Source: Belliella filtrata
GTDB taxonomy: Bacteria > Bacteroidota > Bacteroidia > Cytophagales > Cyclobacteriaceae
Reading direction: 5' to 3'
DNA: 52,686 nucleotides
Assembly: GCF_022549775.1 (NCBI RefSeq)
Contig: NZ_JAKZGP010000035.1
Span: 1-52,686, forward strand
Shown here: positions 15,722 to 24,999 of the stretch, piece after piece
Position numbering within the stretch: the first letter of the stretch is position 1
How the letters are laid out: the number at the start of each line of letters is the position of its first letter
Notes under the pieces: model-generated
The model's input: the letters and a program-made list of their open reading frames with translations, nothing else
Database searches by the model: none
What the model was told of the DNA's origin: nothing
Translations under genes and position numbers: made by a program

Positions 15722-18592
15722 TCAAACCTTACCCCTACTGCAGAGCTCTATGTAAGGACAATATTTACACTTTTCTAAGTTGTTGGTTTGGTCAAATGGG
15801 ATATTTGAATCGTAGAGTTCCTCAAGAAGTACTTTGAGCGTAGACTCATATTGATCTTGCAAGAGCTTATAATCTTGGACTTCTTGAGCTGCAACTTTAG
15901 GGATTGGTTTTTCTTTCAGGTACGGATTAAAATCATCTTTGAATATTTCCTTGAAATTGAATAAGGCAGGTTTCAATGGCTTTGCATTCTCAGGGAAACT
16001 TGCCTGATAAAGTAGTCCATAATATAAGGTCTGCATTGCCGCTTTATTTCTTTTGGAGTCCTCTCGGTCAAACAAACTTGCTACAGTACTAAACTCTTTT
16101 TTATCAGCGCCAGATTTGTAATCTATCAATCTGATTACCCCATCTTTCTCATCTACCCTATCGATTATCCCTTGCAGCTTAACTTTACTCATTCCATCTG
16201 AAGTAGTTATTTCAAAATCAGCTTTATAAGTTTGCTCCATAGAGATGATTTTATAAGGAGCGTCAGCTTTGTCTATCGCAAGGAGTTCTTCAATATACTT
16301 TTGAAGGACATCCCTCACGATAGCCATCTGACCACTAAGCTTGGTATTCGCATCTTTTTCAAGGTTATAATATTGTCTGATTCCCAACTCAATCGCTGGG
16401 AAAACCCAGTTCTTAGACAAATCTTCGAAATCTTCTTTTTCGACTAAACTTCGCCCTTTTCGACTAATAAAACCTCCATATAGGTGCTCCATACTGTAAT
16501 GAGCCAAGTTACCAAAAACACCTGCATCAATTTCCTCCTTAACCTCTTCCTTTTCTTTGACTTTGGCGATGTATTGAAAGTAAAACTTAAGTCTACAATC
16601 AAGGTAAACACTCAATGCTGAAGGAGAAAAATATTTTCTCGAAAACCCGTTTTCATCTACTTTGTAAGCTTCAAGAAGCTTCACTACATCTTTGTCCTTC
16701 TCTATGATAATCTCTTTGCTTTGATGTAAATCAACGGGCAAATACACTACTTCCTCGTCTTCTTGCAAGTTCATTTCGACTTGCATCTGCTGTATATACC
16801 TACTTTTCTCACCAGCTTTTCCTTGATCAGATGATGTGGTATAAATCATGTGAACCTCCTTGGCTTGATGAAGTAACCTGTAAAACGTATAGGCATAGAT
16901 TGCATCGTTTTGCTCTTGGACAGGAAGACCAAAAGCCCTACGAAGGTTGAAAGGAATCATGGAATTGAGAGATGCAGCTGGAGGAAAGCTGTCTTCGTTC
17001 ATATTGCAAATAATGACACGCTCAAAATCAAGATTTCTGGATTCGAGTACACCCATAAGTTGCAAACCCTGCAAAGGTTCCCCTTCAAAAGGCAGCTTAA
17101 CTTCTCTGAAAAGTTGTCTGAAAATTTTTATGAAAAATTCCAAATCTACTTCCACTGCTTCTTGACTTCGGAAGATATCTTTTAGCCTATTGAGCTGCTT
17201 GTAGCACTGGAAGAGATATGATTGCTGGAGTCCTTCATCTGGAAGCCGCTCTACCAATGCTTCAATCAATGTGGTCAAATAATCAAAGAGATCCTGTGAT
17301 GCTACTTTTTTGAAAATTAGTTCAAAAAAAGGACTAGCTTTTTGGAGTTTTTCCAAAGGGTAATAAATCCTATTTTCTTCCTGAATTTCCTTGAGTACGT
17401 CTTTACAGAACTCACTATTTTCAGCCTTAAGGTATATCAGAGATAAAATATCCTTCAGAGGTCTGTGATACACTGAAAGGACTTGATCTTCCATCTTAAT
17501 GTATCGCTGAAGTTCAAGAACGGATTCAATAAAAGCGTAAACAGGAGTATTCTTTACAGGATAACCCATCGTCACATTCACCTTATCAACCTGCTCTGGC
17601 AAGCTGTGTAATACTGGAAAGAGCATTTGCTCATCAGGTAAGATGACTACCGTCTCTTCCCATGCTTGCCCTTTTGGGACATTCTCTAAAATAGATCCTA
17701 CAAGATTGGCTTGATTGGATTTGAGGGGCGTTGCATAGGTAGTGATTTTAATATGCTCGCGCTGGATTTTTACTGGAATTTCTTTTGGGAAAGTTTTTTC
17801 AAAAACAGGATCCTTCGCATACGCTCTGAAAAACAAGCCTGCTTCTTGGTTGAGATCATCCAAATAGTATGTATCTACATCCCAGTATATCTCTGCACCA
17901 AATTCAGCTATGAAATGCTTGATCAAACGCTCTTCAGTGGCTGTGAAGGCATTGAAACCAATAAATACATGATGCTTCTCAGGGTTGGGTATCGAAGTCA
18001 AACCTTCTACCACTTTCCTGTAAAGTTGTCCTGAATAGGCCAATCCTGCGACATTCAAATGCGCTTGAAAAGATTCATAGAGGGTGCTCAACATTTCCCA
18101 GAACTGCAAAAACTTTTCCTTCTGGTAAGCTTCTTGAAGTTCAAAGGATTTCCAAAACTGCTGGATAAGTGCAACTTGCTCTTCAGTCAAAAAACTTAAA
18201 TCAGCTGATAGTTCTTTAACCTCCGAAAGATGATGGTATAATTTTTTGGCCTCAGCCATAAACTGATCTACATCGTTGAAGTCCTTGAGGATCATCTCAC
18301 CCCAATAATAAAACTTATCAAAAGACTCAGGACTGGGATGTAGTGATTGATAAACTTTGAATAGCTCAAAAATCAAGGTTAAATTATCTGCAGGACGCTG
18401 CTTCGCATATCCATAAAATAGCTCCTCTATCGTCACTACTTCTGGCATCCATGTCGGCTCCGAGATCAACTGTCCCAAATGCTGGGTAAAGAACAAACCA
18501 GCCCTGCGGTTGGGAAGTACAACCCGCAATTGCTCTAGGTGCTGATGCTCACTCAATATCCGCTCAGCGGTATTTTTCAAGAAACCTTTCAT
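15722..18592 (-). CDS. AddB-like Fe-S PD-(D/E)XK nuclease/helicase subunit
   Basis: 956 residues from the ATG at 18592-18590, which overlaps the TGA of the upstream helicase gene by four bases; that overlap decides the start. The N-terminal two thirds is a degenerate superfamily I helicase-like region (LRVVLPNRRAGLFFTQHLG and LESRNLDFERVIICNMNEDSFP). The C-terminal domain is a RecB-family nuclease: FSPSALSVYLDCRLKFYF, then IRLIDYKSG near residue 825. A four-Cys iron-sulfur site is visible: one Cys in CRLKF (about 666) and three in the C-terminal CKYCPYIELC. That arrangement is diagnostic of AddB-type nucleases. With its partner it should resect double-strand breaks for RecA-dependent repair. 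I leave the symbol blank because sequence identity to classical AddB looks low. Confidence 0.9.
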   Translation of the reverse strand: MKGFLKNTAERILSEHQHLEQLRVVLPNRRAGLFFTQHLGQLISEPTWMPEVVTIEELFYGYAKQRPADNLTLIFELFKVYQSLHPSPESFDKFYYWGEMILKDFNDVDQFMAEAKKLYHHLSEVKELSADLSFLTEEQVALIQQFWKSFELQEAYQKEKFLQFWEMLSTLYESFQAHLNVAGLAYSGQLYRKVVEGLTSIPNPEKHHVFIGFNAFTATEERLIKHFIAEFGAEIYWDVDTYYLDDLNQEAGLFFRAYAKDPVFEKTFPKEIPVKIQREHIKITTYATPLKSNQANLVGSILENVPKGQAWEETVVILPDEQMLFPVLHSLPEQVDKVNVTMGYPVKNTPVYAFIESVLELQRYIKMEDQVLSVYHRPLKDILSLIYLKAENSEFCKDVLKEIQEENRIYYPLEKLQKASPFFELIFKKVASQDLFDYLTTLIEALVERLPDEGLQQSYLFQCYKQLNRLKDIFRSQEAVEVDLEFFIKIFRQLFREVKLPFEGEPLQGLQLMGVLESRNLDFERVIICNMNEDSFPPAASLNSMIPFNLRRAFGLPVQEQNDAIYAYTFYRLLHQAKEVHMIYTTSSDQGKAGEKSRYIQQMQVEMNLQEDEEVVYLPVDLHQSKEIIIEKDKDVVKLLEAYKVDENGFSRKYFSPSALSVYLDCRLKFYFQYIAKVKEKEEVKEEIDAGVFGNLAHYSMEHLYGGFISRKGRSLVEKEDFEDLSKNWVFPAIELGIRQYYNLEKDANTKLSGQMAIVRDVLQKYIEELLAIDKADAPYKIISMEQTYKADFEITTSDGMSKVKLQGIIDRVDEKDGVIRLIDYKSGADKKEFSTVASLFDREDSKRNKAAMQTLYYGLLYQASFPENAKPLKPALFNFKEIFKDDFNPYLKEKPIPKVAAQEVQDYKLLQDQYESTLKVLLEELYDSNIPFDQTNNLEKCKYCPYIELCSRGKV

Positions 18593-21500
18593 ATGACTTT
18601 TACTATTTCTCCACTTTCCAAATAACACAAATACCCAACTGTCTCCAAACTGGTCAACTCTGCTACCAAATTCACATATTCTTTGACCTGCTTTTCATAA
18701 CTTGATCGTTTTTCTCCAGTTTTGAAATCCACAACGATGGCATTCTCACCTTCCAAAATCACCCTATCGGGCCTCCTCTGTTTACCTCCCGGAAGTAAAA
18801 TACCTTGCTCTGGTAAAAAAACAGCTCCAGTTCCAAACCAAGACTTGAACAGCGTATTTTCAAATAATCCATTCAATTGAAGTTCAATACCTCCCTTTTC
18901 TACCTCTGAAATTCTTCCTTCGAACATCAATCCCTGCAAATGTGACATCATCTCTTCATAATCCCTTGACTTCTCGAGGATCTCATGAATCAGCAAGCCA
19001 AAGTCTCTCTTTTTTCTTTGATCAATACCATCCTGTGAAAAGTCCACGGCATACTTCTTCACTTTCAATAAGTGATGCCATTGCTGATAACTCCACCTCA
19101 ACTTCGAAGTGGAAGGCTCTGGTTCTTTTTGCAATACTGCATTTGGCCAATCTCCCAATTCAAAACAAAAGTCACTTTCCTCAAACTTTCCTGCTCCTAA
19201 ACTTTTCCAAAAGGTATTGCTTGGTGCTTTGAATATCTGCTGAAAATGCACTTCCAGTTTGTTCACGTTTTCACCCTTCTTATCCCAAGACGATAGTGCC
19301 CAAAAAACTTCTTCTGCTCTGGTCAGTGCGACATAAACCATATTCAAACTATCCAAATATGCCATCACAGCTTCTTCAGCAAATACCTCTGAAAAATCTG
19401 ACTGTGCCAATTGACTACTCAAAGACAAAGGCACTACAATAGGTTCTGGCTGCTGCGCTATCTGAAAAGGTGCCCACACTACATTGGCTTTACGGGTATC
19501 AAATATTTCCCAGTTCAAAAATGGCATCAATACGACTTTGAATTGAAGTCCTTTGGATTTGTGTATGGTCAAAATTCTCATGGCATCGTGACCTTCAGGA
19601 ATTTTGACTGTTCGCTTGGTGCGTTGCTCATCCCACCAGCTCAAAAACCCAGATAAATCTGCTCTATTCTTCGAAACATAATCATAAACGGCATCTTTGA
19701 AAGCACCCAAATAGGCGAGCTCCAGCCCTGAAACTTGTAAACCTAACAATACGATCAGTTCCTCCACTACTTCCATCAAGGGGAGTTGGAGTAAGTACTG
19801 ATATTGATTTTTGAATTGCTGAACTTCTGTATCTAAAAATCTGGGGGTTTCATTTACCTTAAATAATTGATGATCCACCTCATGCCCATCGATGACAACC
19901 TTGAAATACCACATGGTCTTAAACTGAATGAGATCTTCAGAATCCTGTAGGTATTTAAGACCAGCTACCAGCGCTTTGACAGCTGCTGATTTGGTTAGAA
20001 ACATACTTTCATCAGATAAAACATCAAACCTATATCCCGTATCAGGATGATCCATGGCATATTGCATCATGGTGTCGGCGATACGCTCACCTTGTCGCTT
20101 AGTTCTGACTAAAAATGCGATATCTTGGAGTCGATACCCCACCTCCTGTAAATGAATCACCATATCTGGAAGCCTATTCAAGGCTTGTTCTTCAAAATTC
20201 CCCTCTTCCTCGTCCTCCTTGTCAATAACCAAAAACTCCCATTTCACTTTGCCTTGAAAGCCTTCCGAAAGCTTATGCTGAGGTACATGCTGCTGTACAT
20301 CTTCATATGCCAAAGGTATGATTTCAGCCTTCTCTGCTCCATACCTATCTTCCACAGCTGCTGCAAAAGCTTCAGGAAGCATGTTGAAAATGGCATTATT
20401 GAAATTCACGATATTTGGTAAGCTCCTGAAATTGGTATCAAGATTTTTATTGCTGACATTGTCTTTGCCCATTTCATCCTCTACTTGATGGAGCAAAAGC
20501 TTCATTTCCCCTCCCCTCCACCTATAAATGGATTGCTTCACATCTCCCACCAGAAGATTGGTATGCCCTTGGGCAAGGGTGTTTTCCAATAGTGGTTTGA
20601 ATGATGCCCACTGAAAACCAGAAGTGTCTTGAAACTCATCAATAAGGTAGTGATTAAATTGATTCCCAACCTTTTCATAAATAAATGGTGCATCGTGTGA
20701 CTTGGTGATTTCTTTCAGGAACTCATTGGCATCCGAAATCAGCAAGATATTCTCCTCATCTTTGATCATGGTAAGCTCATCAAGCAAGTGCTTGAATACA
20801 CCAAAGACTGAAAGATTTTTAGAAATTGCTGTCAGGGTGTTCCATTTGATGGTCAAAGAAGCAAACTGCGCCAGAACTTGTCCAAGTCCCTGATGGTAGG
20901 CCGTCTCGATTTGTGCAATTTTTTTACTTGATTTGGAGTACCACTTATCTACATTCTCAGGCAGTGTGATTTGGGTTGGAGAGAGCTCTGGAATCGGTTG
21001 ATTCTTGTCACCCAGTTTGTCAAATTTGAGGGCAAAACTTCTGCTACCACCACTAAAATCTGTCCAATCTAAAGCATTAGAGATTCTAATTTGATTAGCT
21101 TGTTCTTTGAGGGTTGTCGCTATCTTGATGATTTCTTGTCTTTGAGCAAAGACAAAACCCTTCAAGCTTTCAATATTTTTCTTGTCCTTTAGAAAAGCCC
21201 TGATTTCTGGAGCATATTTTTTGAAATCCTCTTGAAAAATCTGTCTCCCTAAGTCTTTTATTTTATTCCTAATATCCCAAGACTTACCCTCTTGAATCTC
21301 TTCAATTGCATAGCTGACTAACCAGCGATGCAGGTCTTCATCATCCATCACTTGCATCACAAGTCTATCTACCACTTGATCCAAGACCGCATCTTGGTCT
21401 AACTCCACTTCGAATTTGGCATTGAGATCCATTTCTCTGGCAAATGCTCGAACTACTTTTTGAAAAAAACTATCTATAGTACTTACAGAAAATCTACCAT

Positions 21501-21807
21501 AGTTGTGAAGGATTGTCGTAAGTGTCTGGGAGGCTCTGAGCATCAATTCATCTGCACCAATTTGAAGTGCACTCATGATCTCCTGATCCATTTTATTTGT
21601 AGAATCTACTTTGGATTTCAAGCGCTTCAGTTCTTTGATAATCCTTTCCTTCATCTCTTGGGTGGCTTTATTGGTAAAAGTCACTGCCAAGATTGATTTA
21701 AAACTAATAGGGCTCTTCAGGGCAAGTTTTAGATATTCCATAGTCAGGGTATATGTCTTACCCGACCCTGCCGAGGATTTGTAAATAATAAAAGGTCTAG
21801 TGCTCAT
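18589..21807 (-). CDS. UvrD-like helicase-nuclease, AddA/RecB type
   Basis: 1072 residues from the ATG at 21807-21805, which puts the Walker A motif SSAGSGKTYTL at the N-terminus as in AddA/RecB. A 27-codon extension upstream is rejected. Helicase motifs are present in order: FTNKATQEMKERI (Ia), YLIDEFQDTSGFQW (II), GDVKQSIYRWRGG (III), NTDTNFRS-like wording around NLDTNFRSLPNIV (IV), ILTIHKSKGLQFKVVL (V), and NMVYVALTRAEEVFW (VI). The C-terminal nuclease domain shows RRPDRVILEGENAIVVDFKTG near residue 1025, so both subunits of this pair carry a nuclease site, as in AddAB. It is the first gene of the pair. Confidence 0.93.
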   Translation of the reverse strand: MSTRPFIIYKSSAGSGKTYTLTMEYLKLALKSPISFKSILAVTFTNKATQEMKERIIKELKRLKSKVDSTNKMDQEIMSALQIGADELMLRASQTLTTILHNYGRFSVSTIDSFFQKVVRAFAREMDLNAKFEVELDQDAVLDQVVDRLVMQVMDDEDLHRWLVSYAIEEIQEGKSWDIRNKIKDLGRQIFQEDFKKYAPEIRAFLKDKKNIESLKGFVFAQRQEIIKIATTLKEQANQIRISNALDWTDFSGGSRSFALKFDKLGDKNQPIPELSPTQITLPENVDKWYSKSSKKIAQIETAYHQGLGQVLAQFASLTIKWNTLTAISKNLSVFGVFKHLLDELTMIKDEENILLISDANEFLKEITKSHDAPFIYEKVGNQFNHYLIDEFQDTSGFQWASFKPLLENTLAQGHTNLLVGDVKQSIYRWRGGEMKLLLHQVEDEMGKDNVSNKNLDTNFRSLPNIVNFNNAIFNMLPEAFAAAVEDRYGAEKAEIIPLAYEDVQQHVPQHKLSEGFQGKVKWEFLVIDKEDEEEGNFEEQALNRLPDMVIHLQEVGYRLQDIAFLVRTKRQGERIADTMMQYAMDHPDTGYRFDVLSDESMFLTKSAAVKALVAGLKYLQDSEDLIQFKTMWYFKVVIDGHEVDHQLFKVNETPRFLDTEVQQFKNQYQYLLQLPLMEVVEELIVLLGLQVSGLELAYLGAFKDAVYDYVSKNRADLSGFLSWWDEQRTKRTVKIPEGHDAMRILTIHKSKGLQFKVVLMPFLNWEIFDTRKANVVWAPFQIAQQPEPIVVPLSLSSQLAQSDFSEVFAEEAVMAYLDSLNMVYVALTRAEEVFWALSSWDKKGENVNKLEVHFQQIFKAPSNTFWKSLGAGKFEESDFCFELGDWPNAVLQKEPEPSTSKLRWSYQQWHHLLKVKKYAVDFSQDGIDQRKKRDFGLLIHEILEKSRDYEEMMSHLQGLMFEGRISEVEKGGIELQLNGLFENTLFKSWFGTGAVFLPEQGILLPGGKQRRPDRVILEGENAIVVDFKTGEKRSSYEKQVKEYVNLVAELTSLETVGYLCYLESGEIVKVI

Positions 21808-21892
21808 ATTGAAAATCAAGATAGGCAAAAGAAAAATAAATTGAGAGGATATAAAAATGTAATGACAGAAGATGTCAGAAAAAGGCAAAAAA

Positions 21893-21929
21893 AAAGGACT
21901 TATTAACAGCGCCTGCTAATAAGTCCTTT
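21893..21929 (-). terminator. Terminator at the end of the curli operon
   Basis: Perfect inverted repeat AAAGGACTTATTA (21893-21905) / TAATAAGTCCTTT (21917-21929), loop 11 bases. On the minus strand a run of T follows. It lies 20 bases after the last gene of the curli cluster and insulates it from the helicase gene; the plus-strand side also has an A/T-rich flank. Confidence 0.9.
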
Positions 21930-21949
21930 AAAAAAATGGAACGGTTACA

Positions 21950-22585
21950 CTATTGGGTTCTAAATGACCAAGTCGGGCTATTAGCTACATTTCTTCCATC
22001 TGCTCTAGCGACCACATACCAATAGTAGGTAGTGTTAGGTCTAAGGTTGGATACTACGACTTGTCTTTCTGAGAGGTTTTCTCCGAGCAATGTTTGAGTG
22101 GAAGAATTTGACTCAAAGATATACACTGTATAGCTTAACTGAACATTCCTGTTTTGTTGTTCTATGTTCCACTGGAAGGTAAGGTTTGGTTGCTGATTCA
22201 CAGCGCCATTTCCAGGAACAGGGTCAAACAATAAGACATTTCCAATATTTCTTTCATCTTTGATCAAAAAGAAATTGGTGACTGTTTGGTTGTTTTCAAA
22301 TACAGCTAGATTTGCTGTAGATGTTAGGTATTCATTTTTTCTTGCGGTGATGATTACATCTCCTTGTCTCACTTTTTCAAATGTAAAAGCACCAGCACTA
22401 TCAGTCAAAATCGTGGTACTGGAAGGTGCTGTAGACACCATCACTCCTACAAGTGGCTCGTATGTTTCCCCGTCTACAACCACACCAGAGATAGAACCAA
22501 AACTTTCTATATCAAACATGTCTTCTTCACATGCCGTCAAATAAGCACAGCAAAATATGGCAAGTATATAATTTAATCTTTTCAT
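21950..22585 (-). CDS. Lipoprotein with carboxypeptidase-regulatory and fibronectin III-like domains, curli-linked
   Basis: 211 residues. Signal sequence with lipobox (YLTACEED, Cys19), so a lipoprotein. Residues about 30-105 form a CarboxypepD_reg-like beta sandwich (SISGVVVDGETYEPLVGV, GAFTFEKVRQGDVIITARK). Residues about 115-211 are fibronectin III-like, with NLRPNTTYYWYVVARADG and a final SPTWSFRTQ. Its start codon overlaps the stop of csgG (ATGA, 22582-22585) and it is the last gene before the operon terminator, so it is co-translated with csgG. The role is unknown. Plausible options are an accessory factor of the CsgG pore or a surface anchor for the fibre (inference). Confidence 0.85.
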   Translation of the reverse strand: MKRLNYILAIFCCAYLTACEEDMFDIESFGSISGVVVDGETYEPLVGVMVSTAPSSTTILTDSAGAFTFEKVRQGDVIITARKNEYLTSTANLAVFENNQTVTNFFLIKDERNIGNVLLFDPVPGNGAVNQQPNLTFQWNIEQQNRNVQLSYTVYIFESNSSTQTLLGENLSERQVVVSNLRPNTTYYWYVVARADGRNVANSPTWSFRTQ

Positions 22586-23970
22586 TTTAATTTCTTTTTA
22601 CCCAGATAGAATTTTAAACCGAGGTTTGCCCCCCAAATGTTATCATTGAAACTTCCAGCCTCAATACCATCAAAGCGATCATTAAGGAGTTGATTCAAGA
22701 ATACTTTTCCAGTAAGTCCTACTTGGTCAGAAAACAAATACTCTATTCCTGCACCATAGTGAATGAAAGGCAAAATCTTTTCTGTAGATAGGCCTACCTG
22801 ATCCTGAAGATTGAAATATGCCCCTCCTCCTACTTTTAGGAATGGTGAGAATTTACTGCTAGAATTTGCTACATATAGCACACCTAAATCTGCAAAAGAT
22901 TCCGTCTTTTGAAAAACCCTATTGATGTGAATTTGCTGTACACCTCCAGCACCTTCGATAAAGAAAGATGGGGAAATTCCAAAGCCTACATCTGCCCTGA
23001 AACCTGGCCTCATGAAACTAGTAGAATAGTCTCCGATATAGCTTTGGCCAGAACCTGAAAGTCCCAAATAGAATGGTGTTCTAAAGGTGTTTTGTTGAAG
23101 TCTACCTACGTAATCTGTCTGGATGTTAGCTTCTTTTTCGAGAAGGTAATCTTTGACTGCTGGGTGATCCATCCCTAAGGAGTCTTGGGTTACCCAAAGT
23201 TTATCTACTAGACCTTCGATAATTAAACTATGAACTGCCTTTTCTACAGCTTCATTGATTGCCATTTCTCGAGGTTCATTATAAGTGAAGCCAGTTTCTG
23301 CCTCCAAAAGTCTGCGAAACTTAACAAACCTAAAGAAGCCTGAAGTAATCTCCTGAGACAAGATAGACTTGGTGGTATAAACAGATTTGAGGATCTTACC
23401 ATTGCTGGTAGAAATCGCTCTAAGGTAGATACTCACCCTATCTTCTCTGTATTGGGCTGAAGCATCGGCACCAAAGTACCTTACACCTGCACCACCAGTA
23501 TATACATTGGTTTCATAAGAGACTATTCCCCCTTCCAACAAAATGCCTGCAAATAGTAATGGAGGTAGAACCACATTAGGGTTTTGCTCGTATTGTGCAC
23601 GACTTGAGCTGATAATTTTCCTTTCGTTGATAAGGTTACTGATGTTTTCCCGCTCTATAGGGACAAACCATCCAGATTCCTCAAGCGACCTGATTAAGAT
23701 ATTGGTCGCACCTTGGGTAACTGCTGTTGACCAGCTTGCCCCGACATTGGATTCCTTATATTGCCCAGTTTGATCTCGAAATTTGTATACAGCAGCCACA
23801 ATTGGTTCTTGTGGTTTTGGTAAGCTTTGAATTTCGGACTTCATGGGTGTTTCTGGCCCTAACCTGGCCCCTCTATCTCCAAATGGCTGATAGAAAAAAG
23901 GCGAACAACTCTCGAGTACCAAGAGTGTACTTAGCGCTAAAAAAAGCACTAAACTTCTTAAACGATTCAT
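22582..23970 (-). CDS. csgG: CsgG-family curli secretion lipoprotein with extra C-terminal barrel domain
   Basis: 462 residues. Lipobox LESCSP (Cys22). Residues about 45-265 match CsgG: VAAVYKFRDQTGQ, TQGATNILIRSLEESGWFVPIERENISNLINERK, GILLEGGIVSYETN, then REDRVSIYLRAISTSNGKIL, and the helix NEAVEKAVHSLIIEGL. CsgG forms the nonameric outer-membrane pore that secretes curli subunits. Escherichia coli CsgG ends at about this point, but here roughly 170 further residues follow (about 290-462) with alternating strands such as TPFYLGLSGSGQSYIGDYS and a terminal LGLKFYLGKKKLK. They resemble a small outer-membrane beta-barrel or porin-type domain. It sits between csgF and the overlapping lipoprotein gene. 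Confidence 0.92.
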   Translation of the reverse strand: MNRLRSLVLFLALSTLLVLESCSPFFYQPFGDRGARLGPETPMKSEIQSLPKPQEPIVAAVYKFRDQTGQYKESNVGASWSTAVTQGATNILIRSLEESGWFVPIERENISNLINERKIISSSRAQYEQNPNVVLPPLLFAGILLEGGIVSYETNVYTGGAGVRYFGADASAQYREDRVSIYLRAISTSNGKILKSVYTTKSILSQEITSGFFRFVKFRRLLEAETGFTYNEPREMAINEAVEKAVHSLIIEGLVDKLWVTQDSLGMDHPAVKDYLLEKEANIQTDYVGRLQQNTFRTPFYLGLSGSGQSYIGDYSTSFMRPGFRADVGFGISPSFFIEGAGGVQQIHINRVFQKTESFADLGVLYVANSSSKFSPFLKVGGGAYFNLQDQVGLSTEKILPFIHYGAGIEYLFSDQVGLTGKVFLNQLLNDRFDGIEAGSFNDNIWGANLGLKFYLGKKKLK

Positions 23971-23990
23971 TGAATATTCCCTAACCTAAT

Positions 23991-24413
23991 TTAATTAAAT
24001 GGTACTTCAACCACAGTAGTAGCACCTGACTTGGTGTCTACTATGGTAATATTGAGTCCAGCCCCACCATCTGACACTTCTATTTGAAAATCTCCTAGTT
24101 GAAAAGTCCCTTCTTGCAAGCTACTTTCTCCAAATTGTCTTAAAACAAGTTCTCTAGACAACCTACTCAAAATCTGTCTATTCAAACTTTCAGAAAACTC
24201 CTGAAGTGGATCTCTTTGAGCACCTGCTTGCGTTCTACTCTGCGCATTTGGGTCTGTAGTAGTGTCTTGCGCTTGTGCCGAGGCCATCATCCATTGGTAG
24301 TTGAATGTATTACCTCCGAAATTTGGGTTTCTAGCTTGATAGACAAACTGCTGAGAGAATGCGTCAGAAAACCCAAAAAGTATAAATGCTGATAGTATTA
24401 ATATTTTTTTCAT
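23991..24413 (-). CDS. csgF: Curli assembly factor CsgF
   Basis: 140 residues. Signal peptide with cleavage near DAFSQ. The mature N-terminus QFVYQARNPNFGGNTFNYQW is the most conserved part of CsgF, the segment that in E. coli inserts into the CsgG channel. A Gln/Asp-rich linker follows, then a C-terminal strand-rich part (FQLGDFQIEVSDGGAGLNI) matching the CsgF C-terminal domain. CsgF couples CsgG to fibre nucleation at the cell surface. It lies between csgE (12-base gap) and csgG (20-base gap), so they are co-transcribed. Confidence 0.95.
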   Translation of the reverse strand: MKKILILSAFILFGFSDAFSQQFVYQARNPNFGGNTFNYQWMMASAQAQDTTTDPNAQSRTQAGAQRDPLQEFSESLNRQILSRLSRELVLRQFGESSLQEGTFQLGDFQIEVSDGGAGLNITIVDTKSGATTVVEVPFN

Positions 24414-24425
24414 TTTTCAAATTCT

Positions 24426-24977
24426 TTAATAAATTCCTGTTCCTTTCATGTCACTTCCACCAAGTTGCTTGAGAAGCTCCTCATAGTTTGCAAGATACAT
24501 TTTTGTCGTTGCTGTGGCGTCTATGGCCAAACTTTCGATAACATCCCCCCTTGGCTGAAGCAAAGATTGAAATATTAATGTCTCATTGATCAATATCTCA
24601 ACCATGGTTGTATTGAGTCTAAAGGGTTTTTCTTCGATGAAGATGGTATAGTTTTTTGCTCCTTCTGGAGCTTCCCATTCTCTAAAGAAAAAATCATAGA
24701 ACTCTTTTCCACTTTTGGTTTTGGTTTCATCTATTATCAATCCATCCAATTCTAAATTCAATCCAGACTTCAACTTTTGTGTCTCCTCTTTTACAATAGA
24801 TTCAAAGAGATTTTTTAATTCATCTGGAGCTTCTTGAAGGACTTTAGTTGTATCAATCACATTACTTTTTGACAATGAATCGATTTTTGAGGTTTCGATG
24901 TTCACAATTTCCTCTACCTGAGCTTGTAGCTTGGCGATTGGAATAATAAACATTAATATGATGATGAAAGCCTTCAT
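24426..24977 (-). CDS. csgE: Curli assembly factor CsgE
   Basis: 183 residues with a signal peptide (MKAFIIILMFIIPIAKLQA). The C-terminal half matches CsgE: GLIIDETKTKSGKEFYDFFF, WEAPEGAKNYTIFIEEKP, and NETLIFQSLLQPRGDVIESL, ending with a helical AVxYL-like segment (TKMYLANYEELLKQL). CsgE is the periplasmic capping factor that recruits curlins to CsgG. The mature protein has an extra N-terminal stretch of about 60 charged residues (TSKIDSLSKSNVIDTTKVLQ) compared with enterobacterial CsgE. It is tightly placed between the CsgB-like gene and csgF. Confidence 0.93.
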   Translation of the reverse strand: MKAFIIILMFIIPIAKLQAQVEEIVNIETSKIDSLSKSNVIDTTKVLQEAPDELKNLFESIVKEETQKLKSGLNLELDGLIIDETKTKSGKEFYDFFFREWEAPEGAKNYTIFIEEKPFRLNTTMVEILINETLIFQSLLQPRGDVIESLAIDATATTKMYLANYEELLKQLGGSDMKGTGIY

Positions 24978-24999
24978 TTTTTTTCTAAAACTCCATTAG

